Shown: positions 21,555-29,826, numbered from the stretch's first letter. The stretch is DNA of 30,994 nt from Candidatus Woesearchaeota archaeon (GCA_016933095.1 JAFGBP010000017.1:1-30994), one strand, 5' to 3'. Notes: generated by a model from the sequence alone, not told the origin. Translations and numbers: made by a program.

Positions 21555-21632
21555 TTTGTTTTCCCTGGCATTCCCGGCTCTTTAAATATGTTACCATTAA
21601 TTTTATAAACTTCCTGCCCTAACTATTTCTTC

Positions 21633-23360
21633 ATGGGTATGGATAAGAAGATCGATTCTTTGATCGAGGCTTTTGCTTTGGAGAACGCGCTCTCTCATAA
21701 GGGCAAGGCTGCTCCTGGCGGGGTCGTCGGCAAGGTCATAGCGGCCGACCCGTCGGTCAAGGGCGAGATGAATGAGCTTACTAGGAGGGTCATCGCGGTC
21801 ATCAAGGAGGTCAACAACCTCTCGTTCGATGAGCAGAGGATCCTTCTCGAGGAGAGGCATCCTGAGATGCTTAATAAGCCGAAGAAGGAGAAGAGCGACG
21901 AGCTTAAGGATCTTGACAACGTAGATCCTCAGAAGGGCGTTGTCATGAGGTTCTCTCCTAGCCCTTCTGGTCCCATGCACATCGGCCACGCGCTCACCGG
22001 CGGCCTCACTTCGCTTTACGTCGAGAAGTATGGTGGCAGGTTCATATTGAGGATTGAGGATACTAACAGCGACAACATCGACCCTTATGCTTATGACCAG
22101 CTTCCTAAGGATGCTGACTGGCTCTTCGGCAACGTGTCTAAAGTGTGGGTCCAGTCGGACCGGATGGGTGTATATTATGATTACATGGATAAGTTCTTGG
22201 AGAAGGAGGCCGTGTACGTCTGCACTTGTTCCCAGGAGGAGTTCAAGAAGCATTCTCTTGCTAAGAAGGACTGTCCTTGCCGGGCATTGATGCCTGCGGT
22301 GCAGAAGGCTCGCTGGAAGAAGATGCTGGACAAGGATGGTTTCAAGGCGGGTGAGGCTGTCGTTAGGTTCAAGAGCAGCATGCAGGACAAGAACCCTGCC
22401 ATGAGGGATTTCCCGCTCATGAGGATCAATGAGTCTGAGCATCCGAGGCAGGGTAGGAAGTATCGTGCTTGGCCTCTCATGAACTTTGCAGTGGCTGTGG
22501 ATGACATCGAGGCTGGCATGACGCATATTATCAGGGCCAAGGACCACGCTGACAATGCCAAGCGTCAGGCCATGATGTACAAGGCTCTTGAGTTGTCTTT
22601 CTCTCCGCAGGTTTATTTCCTTGGGCGCTATAACTTTGACGGGCTCGAGCTTTCCTGCAGCAAGACGCGCGCCAGGATCGAGGCGGGCGAGTTCTCTGGT
22701 TGGAGCGACATAAGGCTTCCTTTCATCGAGGCTCTTAAGCGGAGGGGTTATCAGCCTGGTGCTTTCAAGAAGTACACCCGCCAGGTCGGCTTGTCGTTGA
22801 CTGACAAATCTGTCAAGGCAGAGGAGTTCTACAAGGGCCTTAACGCCCTGAACAAAGAAATTCTGGATCCTGTCTCAAAGAGGTTCTTCCTCATCAGGAA
22901 TCCTCAGAAGATCAAGGTCGAGAATGCGCCTGCTAAGGAGGTCGAGCTTGACCTCCACCCTGACAACGAGAAGGGCGGAAGGAACTTCAGGACTGGGAAT
23001 GAGTTTTACATCGAGGAGGCTGATTTCAAGGCCTTGAAGAAGGACGGCCTCTACCGGTTGATGGACTGCCTGAACCTCTACTCGAAGGACGGAAAATTCA
23101 TGTTCGATTCCTTTGAGTATGAGAAGTACAAGGCGCATGGCAATAGGATAATCCATTGGCTGCCGGCAGACAAGGAGTCTTTCGAGTTGCTCTTGAAGGT
23201 CGAGGTCCTGATGCCTGACAATATGACTGTCGAGTGCCTTGGAGAGCCAGGCCTTGACTCTGTGAACGTCGGGGACGTAATCCAGGCCGAACGCTTCGGA
23301 TTCATGAGGCTCGACTCAAAGGAGAAAGGCGTGCTAAGGTTCTGGTTCGCGCACAACTGA
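21633..23360 (+). CDS. gltX: Glutamyl-tRNA synthetase, archaeal type
   Basis: A 575-residue class I synthetase of the archaeal/eukaryal GluRS-GlnRS branch. The N-terminal 100 residues are helical; the catalytic domain starts with MRFSPSPSGPMHIGHA (HIGH motif), continues with LRIEDTNS, and has a Cys/His insert (CTCSQEEFKKH...CPCR). The KMSKS-equivalent loop is ELSCSKTRARIEAG followed by SGWSDIRLPFIEALKRRG, and the C-terminal part is a beta-barrel anticodon-binding domain, as in archaeal enzymes. It charges tRNA-Glu, and in archaea also mischarges nothing; Gln is made by GatDE. A TATA box TTTTATAAAC (21601-21610) lies 26 bases before ATG 21633 (leaderless). Confidence 0.95.
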   Translation: MGMDKKIDSLIEAFALENALSHKGKAAPGGVVGKVIAADPSVKGEMNELTRRVIAVIKEVNNLSFDEQRILLEERHPEMLNKPKKEKSDELKDLDNVDPQKGVVMRFSPSPSGPMHIGHALTGGLTSLYVEKYGGRFILRIEDTNSDNIDPYAYDQLPKDADWLFGNVSKVWVQSDRMGVYYDYMDKFLEKEAVYVCTCSQEEFKKHSLAKKDCPCRALMPAVQKARWKKMLDKDGFKAGEAVVRFKSSMQDKNPAMRDFPLMRINESEHPRQGRKYRAWPLMNFAVAVDDIEAGMTHIIRAKDHADNAKRQAMMYKALELSFSPQVYFLGRYNFDGLELSCSKTRARIEAGEFSGWSDIRLPFIEALKRRGYQPGAFKKYTRQVGLSLTDKSVKAEEFYKGLNALNKEILDPVSKRFFLIRNPQKIKVENAPAKEVELDLHPDNEKGGRNFRTGNEFYIEEADFKALKKDGLYRLMDCLNLYSKDGKFMFDSFEYEKYKAHGNRIIHWLPADKESFELLLKVEVLMPDNMTVECLGEPGLDSVNVGDVIQAERFGFMRLDSKEKGVLRFWFAHN

Positions 23361-23445
23361 TTGGTTGAGATGGTTTCTGCCCTGCCTGGATGCGTGGGCT
23401 GTTTCTTTGGAAAGCTTTAAATTTGTGCCTTTATTCTCTGTATTC

Positions 23446-24024
23446 ATGAGACGTCTTGAGTTCGCCACGGATAAAGAGGATACTGTTGATTACCTGAAGG
23501 ACCTTTATATTTACCTGAGGATGCCGTCGGTCTACTTGGCGGAATCAGTTGATGATTTCTCCAGGAACAGGTTGAGGCTTAAGCATTCGTTTTTCCAGAA
23601 GGTTCTTCCAAATCCTATCTGTCCTGACTATGCTCACGTGATTCTTCATAACGTCAGGCTTGACCCTTGGCGTGATAAGCAAGGAGACATTCTTGAGGCC
23701 ATGAATCAGATGAAGGAGTCCGCACTCGTTTTTGACGTGCGTGATTATTCTGGTCGCTGCCAGATCTTTTGGCCTAGGAGGCCTCATACTTGGTTGGGTT
23801 ATTCGGATGCGCAGATCTCCCAAGGCTTGAGGGACGGCGACCTTGTATATAGGCTGCATCTGTTTCATGATCTCAACTACCAGAATTCTTTTGTGCTGAA
23901 CGTGACCAAGCAGAATCCTGACGAGGGCGCTCCGCGGGGAAAAAGAATAAAGCTGGAACTGAAAGATATTCTACCAGGCCGTGTATCTGATCCGGGAGCA
24001 GTATTGAGTCTTGCTGCGCGCTAA
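23446..24024 (+). CDS. Hypothetical protein
   Basis: The 192-residue product is not recognised. It starts MRRLEFATDKEDTVDYLKDLYIYLRMP, has an NPICPDYAHVILHNVRLDPW segment (by parts) and ends in a charged tail. No membrane segment. The longer frame from 23365 is rejected because a TATA box (TTTAAATT, 23416-23423) lies inside it, exactly 26 bases before ATG 23446. Convergent with the YjbQ-family gene, four bases apart. Confidence 0.65.
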   Translation: MRRLEFATDKEDTVDYLKDLYIYLRMPSVYLAESVDDFSRNRLRLKHSFFQKVLPNPICPDYAHVILHNVRLDPWRDKQGDILEAMNQMKESALVFDVRDYSGRCQIFWPRRPHTWLGYSDAQISQGLRDGDLVYRLHLFHDLNYQNSFVLNVTKQNPDEGAPRGKRIKLELKDILPGRVSDPGAVLSLAAR

Positions 24025-24027
24025 ATC

Positions 24028-24432
24028 TCAGTTCTTCACGATTGTCACGACGACTTTCCGGTCAGTCCTTGGCCCGTCGAACTCGCAGAGGAATATGTTC
24101 TGCCACCTTCCAAGCCCAAGTTTTCCGTCGATGATCGGAATCGTCTCCTGCGGCCCCACGATCCCTGCTTTGAGATGCGCGTCTCCGTTGCCGTCGTGCT
24201 GGTCGTGCTCCCAGACGCCGCTTGGCACGAGCTTCGACAAGAGAGAGATCACGTCGTTCTGCACGCTCTCATCCCAGTTCTCCTGGACCATGATGGCTCC
24301 AGTGCTCCCTTGGACGAACACATTAACTATTCCTTCTTTCACCTTGCTCTCGCTCACCACCCGCTCCACCTCGCGCGTGATGTCGTAGAGGCCTTGTTTC
24401 CTGTCGGTGCTGAAGCTTAGCTTTGCCTGCAT
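24028..24432 (-). CDS. YjbQ/UPF0047-family protein
   Basis: The 134-residue protein (from ATG 24432) matches the UPF0047 family: GIVNVFVQGSTGAIMVQE (by parts), a WEHDQHDGNGDAHLKAGIVGP segment with the conserved His and Asp, and GRWQNIFLCEFDGPR near the end. Some members have weak thiamine-phosphate synthase activity; the natural role is unclear. The longer frame from 24573 reads into the upstream gene and is rejected: TATA TTTTTAAAT (24456-24464) lies 26-28 bases before ATG 24432. Confidence 0.9.
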   Translation of the reverse strand: MQAKLSFSTDRKQGLYDITREVERVVSESKVKEGIVNVFVQGSTGAIMVQENWDESVQNDVISLLSKLVPSGVWEHDQHDGNGDAHLKAGIVGPQETIPIIDGKLGLGRWQNIFLCEFDGPRTDRKVVVTIVKN

Positions 24433-24464
24433 GCTTTCTGGAATGTGATGTCCTGTTTTTAAAT

Positions 24465-25436
24465 TTAGTTCTCTTTCACCCAGCAGTAGGGGTCGCATCC
24501 AATCTCTTTTCCGTTGCTTAAGAAGTAGCTCACTGCTTTGCATCCGCCCCTGCATCTTGCGCTGAACTTGCATGTGTCATCATAGCAGTCCCTGCTGAAC
24601 ATGAGCATGAGTGGATTGTTCCAGATCTTCCAGATCGGATCCTTGGTCAGGTTTCCGCAGATGATGTCTGATATGTAAGAGCATGGCGTCACATCGCCGT
24701 TGGGCTTCAGGCTTGCGAAGCTCTTTCCTCCGAAGCATTGCATGTCGTTGTAGTCCGGCGGATGACATATCCTGTCGTATTCCCGCGCTACGATGATCTC
24801 GGTGTGGCCTTCCCACTTATCTTTCTTCGCGAGCAGCTTCTTCACTGCTGATTCATATCCTTCTTTGGATGGAAGAAGGCTGTCTCCGCATCCTTTGGGA
24901 ATGTATTTCATAACTTTCCATTTCGACACTTCCTTGTCTTCGCAGAACTCCAGTATCCTCTCAAGAGAGCTGATGTTACTGCTCGTGATGGTAGTTGCCA
25001 CGTTCACGCTCACGCCGCTTTGCACCAGCAATCCGATCGCCTCTTTGGCAATTCTGAACAATCCCCTGCGGCCACGCATCAGGTCGTGATCTTCCTCTAT
25101 TCCATCTATGCTCACCTGTACCTTCTTTACGCCATGCTTCAGTATCTTCCCCATGTTTTCCTTGACAAGCAGGCCATTCGTTGAGAAGCTGATCTCGAAC
25201 CCTGCCTGCGTTGCTGCAGAATATATGTCAAAGAGGTCTCTTCGCAGGAGAGGCTCTCCCCCTCCTATCTTGAGCTTCTCGACTCCGAACGCGCTTAGCT
25301 TCTCTATGGCTTCAAGGACCTGCTGCGTGCTCATCTCGTTGTGAGCCCCGAGGTTCCTTGCGTTGTAGCAGTGGCTGCACCTAAGGTTGCACCTGTGTGT
25401 TATTTCGTATGCCACTTCGATGAGTTTCCGCTCCAT
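24465..25436 (-). CDS. Radical SAM/SPASM enzyme, PqqE/AhbD-like
   Basis: The 323-residue protein has CX3CX2C at Cys16/20/23 (HRCNLRCSHCYN), KIGGGEPLLR, and a SPASM region with Cys234, NGDVTPC (Gly-x4-Cys252), Cys284, Cys289, Cys295, Cys299 and a CDPYC end (Cys314, Cys318), enough for auxiliary clusters. Such enzymes modify ribosomal peptides (PqqE, AlbA) or make haem (AhbC/AhbD). Here a 66-residue peptide gene and a second SPASM enzyme lie just upstream, favouring peptide modification. A GGAG ribosome site precedes ATG 25436. It follows the peptide gene by 69 bases, with a small CCTG/CAGG hairpin between them. Confidence 0.88.
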   Translation of the reverse strand: MERKLIEVAYEITHRCNLRCSHCYNARNLGAHNEMSTQQVLEAIEKLSAFGVEKLKIGGGEPLLRRDLFDIYSAATQAGFEISFSTNGLLVKENMGKILKHGVKKVQVSIDGIEEDHDLMRGRRGLFRIAKEAIGLLVQSGVSVNVATTITSSNISSLERILEFCEDKEVSKWKVMKYIPKGCGDSLLPSKEGYESAVKKLLAKKDKWEGHTEIIVAREYDRICHPPDYNDMQCFGGKSFASLKPNGDVTPCSYISDIICGNLTKDPIWKIWNNPLMLMFSRDCYDDTCKFSARCRGGCKAVSYFLSNGKEIGCDPYCWVKEN

Positions 25437-25505
25437 TGTTCTTTCTCCTGAAGTGATAGATAAAAAATCAAGAAATATTTTGTGCGCCTGTTTTTTCCAG
25501 GCCTT

Positions 25506-25706
25506 TTAGCACCTGTAATCAGGCTTCAGCTGCCTCCTCTGGAGCTCCCGTGCCTCTTCCTGGACGACGTAGCCCAGACATCTGACAGGGTCGCTCATGG
25601 CATCTGTCCCCTCTATGCCTACTGGTGCTGGCCTTCCTGTCCTTTCAGGCAGCTCGCTGAAATACGCGTAGTGGCCTGAGAGGAACTTGTCTGCTCTTGC
25701 CCTCAT
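25506..25706 (-). CDS. 66-residue protein, candidate substrate peptide of the SPASM enzymes
   Basis: The peptide starts MRARADKFLSGHYAYFSELP and has Cys43 and Cys66, the latter being the last residue (PDYRC end). It is not recognised. Translation is strongly supported: ATG 25706 overlaps the stop of the SPASM gene as ATGA, and AGGAGGTGA ends four bases upstream, the strongest ribosome site in the window. Small size, position between two radical SAM/SPASM genes and the C-terminal Cys/Tyr residues fit a RiPP precursor, but no cleavage site, Cys-rich repeat or known leader motif is seen. It may instead be a small accessory subunit. The longer upstream frame to 25820 lies inside the neighbouring gene. 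Confidence 0.7.
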   Translation of the reverse strand: MRARADKFLSGHYAYFSELPERTGRPAPVGIEGTDAMSDPVRCLGYVVQEEARELQRRQLKPDYRC

Positions 25707-26986
25707 GCTTTCACCTCCTGATATCTGCATTCTTCTTCGCTTTCCCATAGGGATTGCAGCGAATATGTTATCCCGCGGCATCCTCCGCGGCACCGATCGA
25801 ACCTGTCGCATGTCTGGCACTTGCCTTTTATCCTGCTTTTCAGCCTCCGTAGGTCTTTGAGTACCTGGCTGTTTTTCCAGAGGTCTTCCAGGTTGTCTGT
25901 GAGCGCGTTCCCTATCCTGAATTCAGGCGCTGAAAGCGCGACGCACGGGTATATGTCCCCGTTAGGGGCTATCGAGAGAAGGGTGTGGCCGACCGGGCAG
26001 CCTGCGACAGGCACCTGGTCCAGCTCGTCCTCTTGAAGCGCGTATTGCAGGTTGCTCACTGACCCGCAGTCCACTGTGACGCAAGGGTTCTCATTCCTGC
26101 GCTCGCATAGGTCGTTGATCAGCTTGGAATAATCTTGGTATCCTGGGAGGAGGCTCCTGAACATCTCAAGCGGCAGGTCTCCCTGCTTTACCTTGATGAG
26201 GGTGAGGTATGGTACTTTCTTTTCTCCCAGCCACTTTACGAATGCAGGTATGGATGAGATGTTGTTCTTTGATACCACACAGTCTATCCCGACGGCCACG
26301 CCATGTTCCTGGAGAATGCTTATGGCTTTCTCGACGCGGCTTGCGCATCCTTCCTGGCGCAGGAGGTCGTTCACCGCCGGCAGGTGAGAGTCGAGCGAGA
26401 GCTGGCATTGCTTCATCCCGGCTTTGGCGAGATCTTTCACCAGTCCCTCGTTTAGGTTCCAGGCATTGGTGGTCAGGTTGAAGGCGCATCTTTGCTTGGT
26501 GATGTACTGTGCGAGCTCGACCACGTCTTTTCGTAGGGTAGGCTCTCCTCCTGTGAGTCCGATCTGGAAGGCACCGAGCCTTGCAAGCTTCCTTATTATC
26601 ATCTTCCATTCGGCGGTGGAAAGCTCCTTGATGTCCTGGTACGTCTGTCTCACAGAGCAGTACTTGCATCTCATGTTGCAGGCAGAGGTTATCCCCAGGT
26701 GCACTACGATAGGTGCCGCATAGACTGGCTCCTCTGAGTCGTGGCTCAGTAGGTCCTGCGAATATCCTATCCTCGCTTTCTTAGGAATGTACCCTTGGAA
26801 CTCTGCCATGTCATAATTGCAGAGCTTGTTCCAGAAGTCAGCGTCCTCTTCAGGGAAGGATTTGTCATTGCAGTGTTTCCTGAACTTGACGTATTCTTCT
26901 TTGTCCAGCTCCAGCACCGTCCCTCGCCTGTTGAAGAGGATGAATTTGTCCTTGTCTTTCTCTGTCTTCACGATTTTAGGGATCAT
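25703..26986 (-). CDS. Radical SAM/SPASM enzyme with N-terminal RRE-like domain
   Basis: A 427-residue enzyme. Residues 1-90 look like a small winged-helix peptide-recognition (RRE/PqqD-like) domain (KFILFNRRGTVLELDKEEY). The radical SAM core has Cys103/107/110 (SACNMRCKYCSVR) and LTGGEPTLR. The SPASM domain is textbook: Cys330, NGDIYPC (Gly343-x4-Cys348), CX2CX5CX3C at 390/393/399/403, and Cys420. Known relatives install C-C, thioether or other bonds in ribosomal peptides. ATGA overlaps both with the upstream 197-residue gene and the downstream peptide gene show that all three are translated together. Confidence 0.92.
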   Translation of the reverse strand: MIPKIVKTEKDKDKFILFNRRGTVLELDKEEYVKFRKHCNDKSFPEEDADFWNKLCNYDMAEFQGYIPKKARIGYSQDLLSHDSEEPVYAAPIVVHLGITSACNMRCKYCSVRQTYQDIKELSTAEWKMIIRKLARLGAFQIGLTGGEPTLRKDVVELAQYITKQRCAFNLTTNAWNLNEGLVKDLAKAGMKQCQLSLDSHLPAVNDLLRQEGCASRVEKAISILQEHGVAVGIDCVVSKNNISSIPAFVKWLGEKKVPYLTLIKVKQGDLPLEMFRSLLPGYQDYSKLINDLCERRNENPCVTVDCGSVSNLQYALQEDELDQVPVAGCPVGHTLLSIAPNGDIYPCVALSAPEFRIGNALTDNLEDLWKNSQVLKDLRRLKSRIKGKCQTCDRFDRCRGGCRGITYSLQSLWESEEECRYQEVKA

Positions 26987-27576
26987 CTATTCCTACCTCT
27001 CTTAGGAGGATGTCTGCGGTCTTCTGATCCCTTCCTGTACGTTTCATAGAATGACTTGGATTTGATGATTTCAGGCCGCTTCAGTTTTTCGTTTTTAATC
27101 CGTTCGTCGTTCGCATCTTCTGTCCAGCTGCTGTAGTGGCAATCAGATCTTGTGATTTGGTAGGTTCCTCGTTCCGGCAGGCTTCCCAGGGCTTCGAGCC
27201 TTCTGACTAGGGATTCTGCGTCGAGCAGGTTGATCTGCTCTGCGAGGGAGAGTACGTCTTCCTGGCTTGCAGGCCCGTTTCTTTCAGGAGTCCACGTGGA
27301 GCGATATACTAGTTCTCCTGTGAAGCATTCAACGTAGAAGTTGGTCTTGTTCAGAGGCCAGTATTCTCTCAGTTCGTATCTTGAGTTGACTTTTCCTCTC
27401 AGTTCGGTGTCGGGTTCAGGGTATTCTTTCTTATTTGATGCGTTGACGGCAAGGTATGGTACCGTCTGCCAATGCTTGACCTGTAATCGGGTGTATTCCC
27501 GTAAGTTCTCTTCAAGTCTTGACCTGCTCCTGTGTATTGCCTCTTTGTCTTTCCTGATCCTGGTTTCAATGTCCAT
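26983..27576 (-). CDS. Hypothetical protein, first gene of the SPASM operon
   Basis: The 197-residue product is not recognised. It has a basic N-terminal helix (KDKEAIHRSRSRLEENLREY), a central region with strands (TNFYVECFTGELVYRSTW) and a very basic tail (PPKRGRNR). No signal peptide. It leads the operon and overlaps the SPASM enzyme gene by ATGA. A TATA-like GAAATAAA (27593-27600 on the minus strand) sits about 22-26 bases before ATG 27576. Could be a partner or substrate of the enzyme. Confidence 0.65.
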   Translation of the reverse strand: MDIETRIRKDKEAIHRSRSRLEENLREYTRLQVKHWQTVPYLAVNASNKKEYPEPDTELRGKVNSRYELREYWPLNKTNFYVECFTGELVYRSTWTPERNGPASQEDVLSLAEQINLLDAESLVRRLEALGSLPERGTYQITRSDCHYSSWTEDANDERIKNEKLKRPEIIKSKSFYETYRKGSEDRRHPPKRGRNR

Positions 27577-27592
27577 GATTTATTATAAGCGT

Positions 27593-27653
27593 TTTATTTC
27601 AGATAAGCTTTTGTTTTATTTATTTTACATATCGTTTTAAAAAGATTTAAATA
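27593..27653. promoter_or_regulatory. Divergent promoters of the SPASM operon and the TrmB-like regulator
   Basis: Minus-strand TATA-like element GAAATAAA (27593-27600) serves the operon. Plus-strand TTTAAATA (27646-27653) is centred 26 bases before ATG 27676 (leaderless regulator). The shared 99-base gap makes control of the operon by the divergent regulator likely. Confidence 0.5.
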
Positions 27654-27675
27654 TGCTGCTTATTACTCTCTTTTC

Positions 27676-28485
27676 ATGGCATTGGGGGAAGAAGAGGCCG
27701 GACTCATACTCAAGTTCGTGAAAAAAGAGCCCCGTACAGTGCAGGAGGTCTCGAAAGTCATCGGCAGGAGCTGGGTCACGACAGACACTTACCTAAAGCA
27801 GCTGAAGGATCGAACGGGATTGGTGAGCATCAAGACGTTCCGCAAAGGCACCCAGGCAGCCCTTAAGATAGTGTTCTATAATTACTCTGAATCAGTCTCT
27901 TCCGATGACGTAAACGAAGAGCTTTTCGCCAAGATAAGGGCCGGAAGGGCCAAATCCGACTTCGATTTCCTGGATATATACCAATATGCAAAGAGGAAGA
28001 GGGCAGTTGTCGAGCACGGGACTGAGTCTCCCAAGGGCCTGATCGCTGCGCTTCGCAGCGCGCAGGAATCATTCCTCAGCTTCTCAGGTAACCTCTCATT
28101 CCTCAACCTAAACGGCGTTCTTGAAGAGCTTGAGTCTGCGCTCAAAAGGAAGGTCTCTGTGAAGATAATATGCCGCATAAACTTTGCATCGCTGAGGAAT
28201 TTCATTTCCCTGCAAAAACTCATTCAGAGATACCCTGATTTCATTGAGGTACGCCATACGTACCAACCGCTGCGCGGCTCCATCGTCGACGGCAAATGGG
28301 TGAGGTTCAAGCAGGCGGAGAAGGCGAGCGACTACAAGAAGGGAGAGCTTTCTGTCGACACGTTCATCTTCTACGAAATACGCGACGAGGAACTGGTCTC
28401 GTGGCTGGAGAAGGTGTTCTGGAGCATGTTCCGGGTCTCTATGGATGCTGGTTCTCGAATGAAGGAGCTGAAGAGGATCGGATAA
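27676..28485 (+). CDS. TrmB-like HTH regulator
   Basis: The 269-residue protein has an N-terminal winged HTH (LILKFVKKEPRTVQEVSKVIGRSWVTTDTYLKQL, by parts, residues 10-43) and a C-terminal PLD-like/TrmB effector-type domain (LEELESALKRKVSVKIICR, then VRHTYQPLRGSIVDGKWVRF). TrmB proteins bind sugars or other ligands to control transport and metabolism genes; the ligand here is unknown. Being divergent from the SPASM operon, it is a candidate local regulator. Leaderless ATG. Confidence 0.75.
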   Translation: MALGEEEAGLILKFVKKEPRTVQEVSKVIGRSWVTTDTYLKQLKDRTGLVSIKTFRKGTQAALKIVFYNYSESVSSDDVNEELFAKIRAGRAKSDFDFLDIYQYAKRKRAVVEHGTESPKGLIAALRSAQESFLSFSGNLSFLNLNGVLEELESALKRKVSVKIICRINFASLRNFISLQKLIQRYPDFIEVRHTYQPLRGSIVDGKWVRFKQAEKASDYKKGELSVDTFIFYEIRDEELVSWLEKVFWSMFRVSMDAGSRMKELKRIG

Positions 28486-28545
28486 TCAAAACCTTTTTAT
28501 AATTCTCGCCCGTTTCTTCATCCTATCATTTCGAGGTGATATTCA

Positions 28546-28716
28546 ATGGTTGAACTCTTGGTTGTTAAGGCTAAGGTTCGTGAGATGTGCGGTGACATGA
28601 GTGTGTCGTCTGACTTTGCAGACGTCTTGAACGAGCGTGTGAACCAGCTCGTCACGAAGGCTATCTGGCGTGCTAAGGAGAATGGCAGGCGCACCGTCAT
28701 GGGCAGGGACATTTGA
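28546..28716 (+). CDS. Small DUF1931/histone-fold protein
   Basis: A 56-residue protein read directly from the sequence: MVELLVVKAKVREMCGDM, then SSDFADVLNERVNQLVTKAI and RAKENGRRTVMGRDI. The end RRTVMGRDI and the preceding long amphipathic helix match the archaeal histone fold (histones end RKTVKAEDI-like), with a start (VKAKVRE) like DUF1931. It should form dimers and bind DNA. Ribosome site GAGGTGAT (28533-28540) is five bases before the ATG; TATA-like CTTTTTATAATT (28492-28503) lies upstream. Confidence 0.85.
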   Translation: MVELLVVKAKVREMCGDMSVSSDFADVLNERVNQLVTKAIWRAKENGRRTVMGRDI

Positions 28717-28725
28717 TTTGTTTCC

Positions 28726-28817
28726 TTGCGCCACGCTCCGTTCGCGCATATTCTTGCTTGTCTATCGATTCTAGCATTTTTCGATGTTCTCTCTTCAGAC
28801 TTCGCTAGGTGGCGCAA
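28726..28817. other. Intergenic inverted repeat TTGCGCCAC/GTGGCGCAA
   Basis: Perfect 9-base arms at 28726-28734 and 28809-28817 enclose 74 bases that contain a further ATCGA/TCGAT pair. It lies just after the histone-fold stop codon. It could be a small structured RNA or an mRNA 3' structure; no known RNA family is recognised. Confidence 0.35.
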
Positions 28818-28829
28818 ATAGAAACCGTG

Positions 28830-29063
28830 TTAATATACTTTAAGCTTCTTCTGCTTTATTATTTCTCTTATGGCTTTTATCTCTGTGTTGAAGCCGAGCA
28901 GTTCCTCTTCAGGATACTCATTGTCCCGAAGTTCGTGAAGAAGAGTCTCTGCCGCCATGAGCTCTGCTTCCAAGTGGTTCAGCTCACGTATACGCATGTG
29001 CTTTGCGTGGTGGCTGGCTTTCACGAGAAGTTCCATTGCGTGGTTTCTGATGCTGGGGCTCAT
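28830..29063 (-). CDS. Hypothetical helical small protein
   Basis: A 77-residue, almost wholly helical and charged protein (HHAKHMRIRELNHLEAELMA, then a Lys-rich end). No recognised family. ATG 29063 overlaps the stop of the upstream coiled-coil protein gene (ATGA), so the two are made together and may interact. Confidence 0.65.
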   Translation of the reverse strand: MSPSIRNHAMELLVKASHHAKHMRIRELNHLEAELMAAETLLHELRDNEYPEEELLGFNTEIKAIREIIKQKKLKVY

Positions 29064-29674
29064 CTTCCAAAGAATCCTTTCTTTCTAGGAGGAGCTGCTG
29101 GCGGTGGTGGCATGCCTGGTGGCGGCGGAGTGTTGAAGTCAGGCATCGGCGGCAGGCCGTCTGGTCCTACTGGCGGCATGCCAGGAGAAGGCGGCATCGG
29201 CCCTCCTTGCTGAGGCCTCATCCCTGAATATGGGAACTTGTCAGGCATCGGCGTGTTGCTGTCCATTTTTTGAGGCATCCCGAAAGAGTCGTTTTCGCCA
29301 AAGCCCTGTCCGAACTGGTCGGGGCCTTCATGATGAAGATTCTCTTCCTTATGCTTCTGCATATCCTCCTTGACTTCCTTTATCATGTCAGCTAGCGCGA
29401 GTATGCCGTTCGCTATCTGCTCGTTCTGCTCCTTGACGTTTGCCAATTCCTCTACAGGGTTGTGCTCTGAATATTCGTGGGCGAGGTCTGCTTCTGTGTT
29501 GGTGAAGAGCTCCAGCAGCTTCTTCAGCGTCGTGTTCAGGCCGTCAATGGATTCTTTCAGGCTCTCTCCTTCCGGCAAGTCGCCCAGAGGGTTCTTCTTG
29601 AGCTTCTCGATCTCGCGCCTCAAGGCTTCAAGCTCCTGCCTCGGTATCAGTTCGTAGTCGTCTTCTACAGCCAA
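29060..29674 (-). CDS. Coiled-coil protein with Pro/Gly/Met-rich tail
   Basis: The 204-residue protein has an N-terminal coiled coil (RQELEALRREIEKLKKN), a second helical region (about 40-115) and a low-complexity tail rich in Pro, Gly and Met (MPPSPGMPPVGP..) ending in a basic KKGFFGR. Such proteins are common and uncharacterised in DPANN archaea (inference from style). It starts at TTG 29674, with GGGGTG at a suitable distance and a TATA-like AT-rich stretch upstream. The tail is probably disordered and may aid condensates or surface attachment. Confidence 0.7.
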   Translation of the reverse strand: MAVEDDYELIPRQELEALRREIEKLKKNPLGDLPEGESLKESIDGLNTTLKKLLELFTNTEADLAHEYSEHNPVEELANVKEQNEQIANGILALADMIKEVKEDMQKHKEENLHHEGPDQFGQGFGENDSFGMPQKMDSNTPMPDKFPYSGMRPQQGGPMPPSPGMPPVGPDGLPPMPDFNTPPPPGMPPPPAAPPRKKGFFGR

Positions 29675-29826
29675 GAAACCACACCCCTCATATTTATCAT
29701 ATGATTTAACATATGTATATCACTACCTCTTTTCGACTATTTTTAGATTGGAACTATTTAAACTTTGCGGAAAAACCCCGACGGACCAGAAGAAAGAAAA
29801 CCAGTCCTTGAAAATCATATCTTAAC

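Noticed and set aside
21633..23360. GluRS loop SCSKTR looked like a damaged KMSKS motif
   Set aside because: Archaeal GluRS enzymes normally have a variant of the form S-x-S-K-x-R followed by SGWxDxR, which is what is seen.
24433..24573. N-terminal extension of the YjbQ-family protein
   Set aside because: It is basic, low-complexity sequence from the opposite reading of the radical SAM gene end, and the TATA box lies inside it.
28518..28817. Minus-strand 99-residue frame across the histone-fold gene
   Set aside because: The plus-strand histone-fold gene has a ribosome site and a clear family pattern; the opposite frame is a shadow of it.
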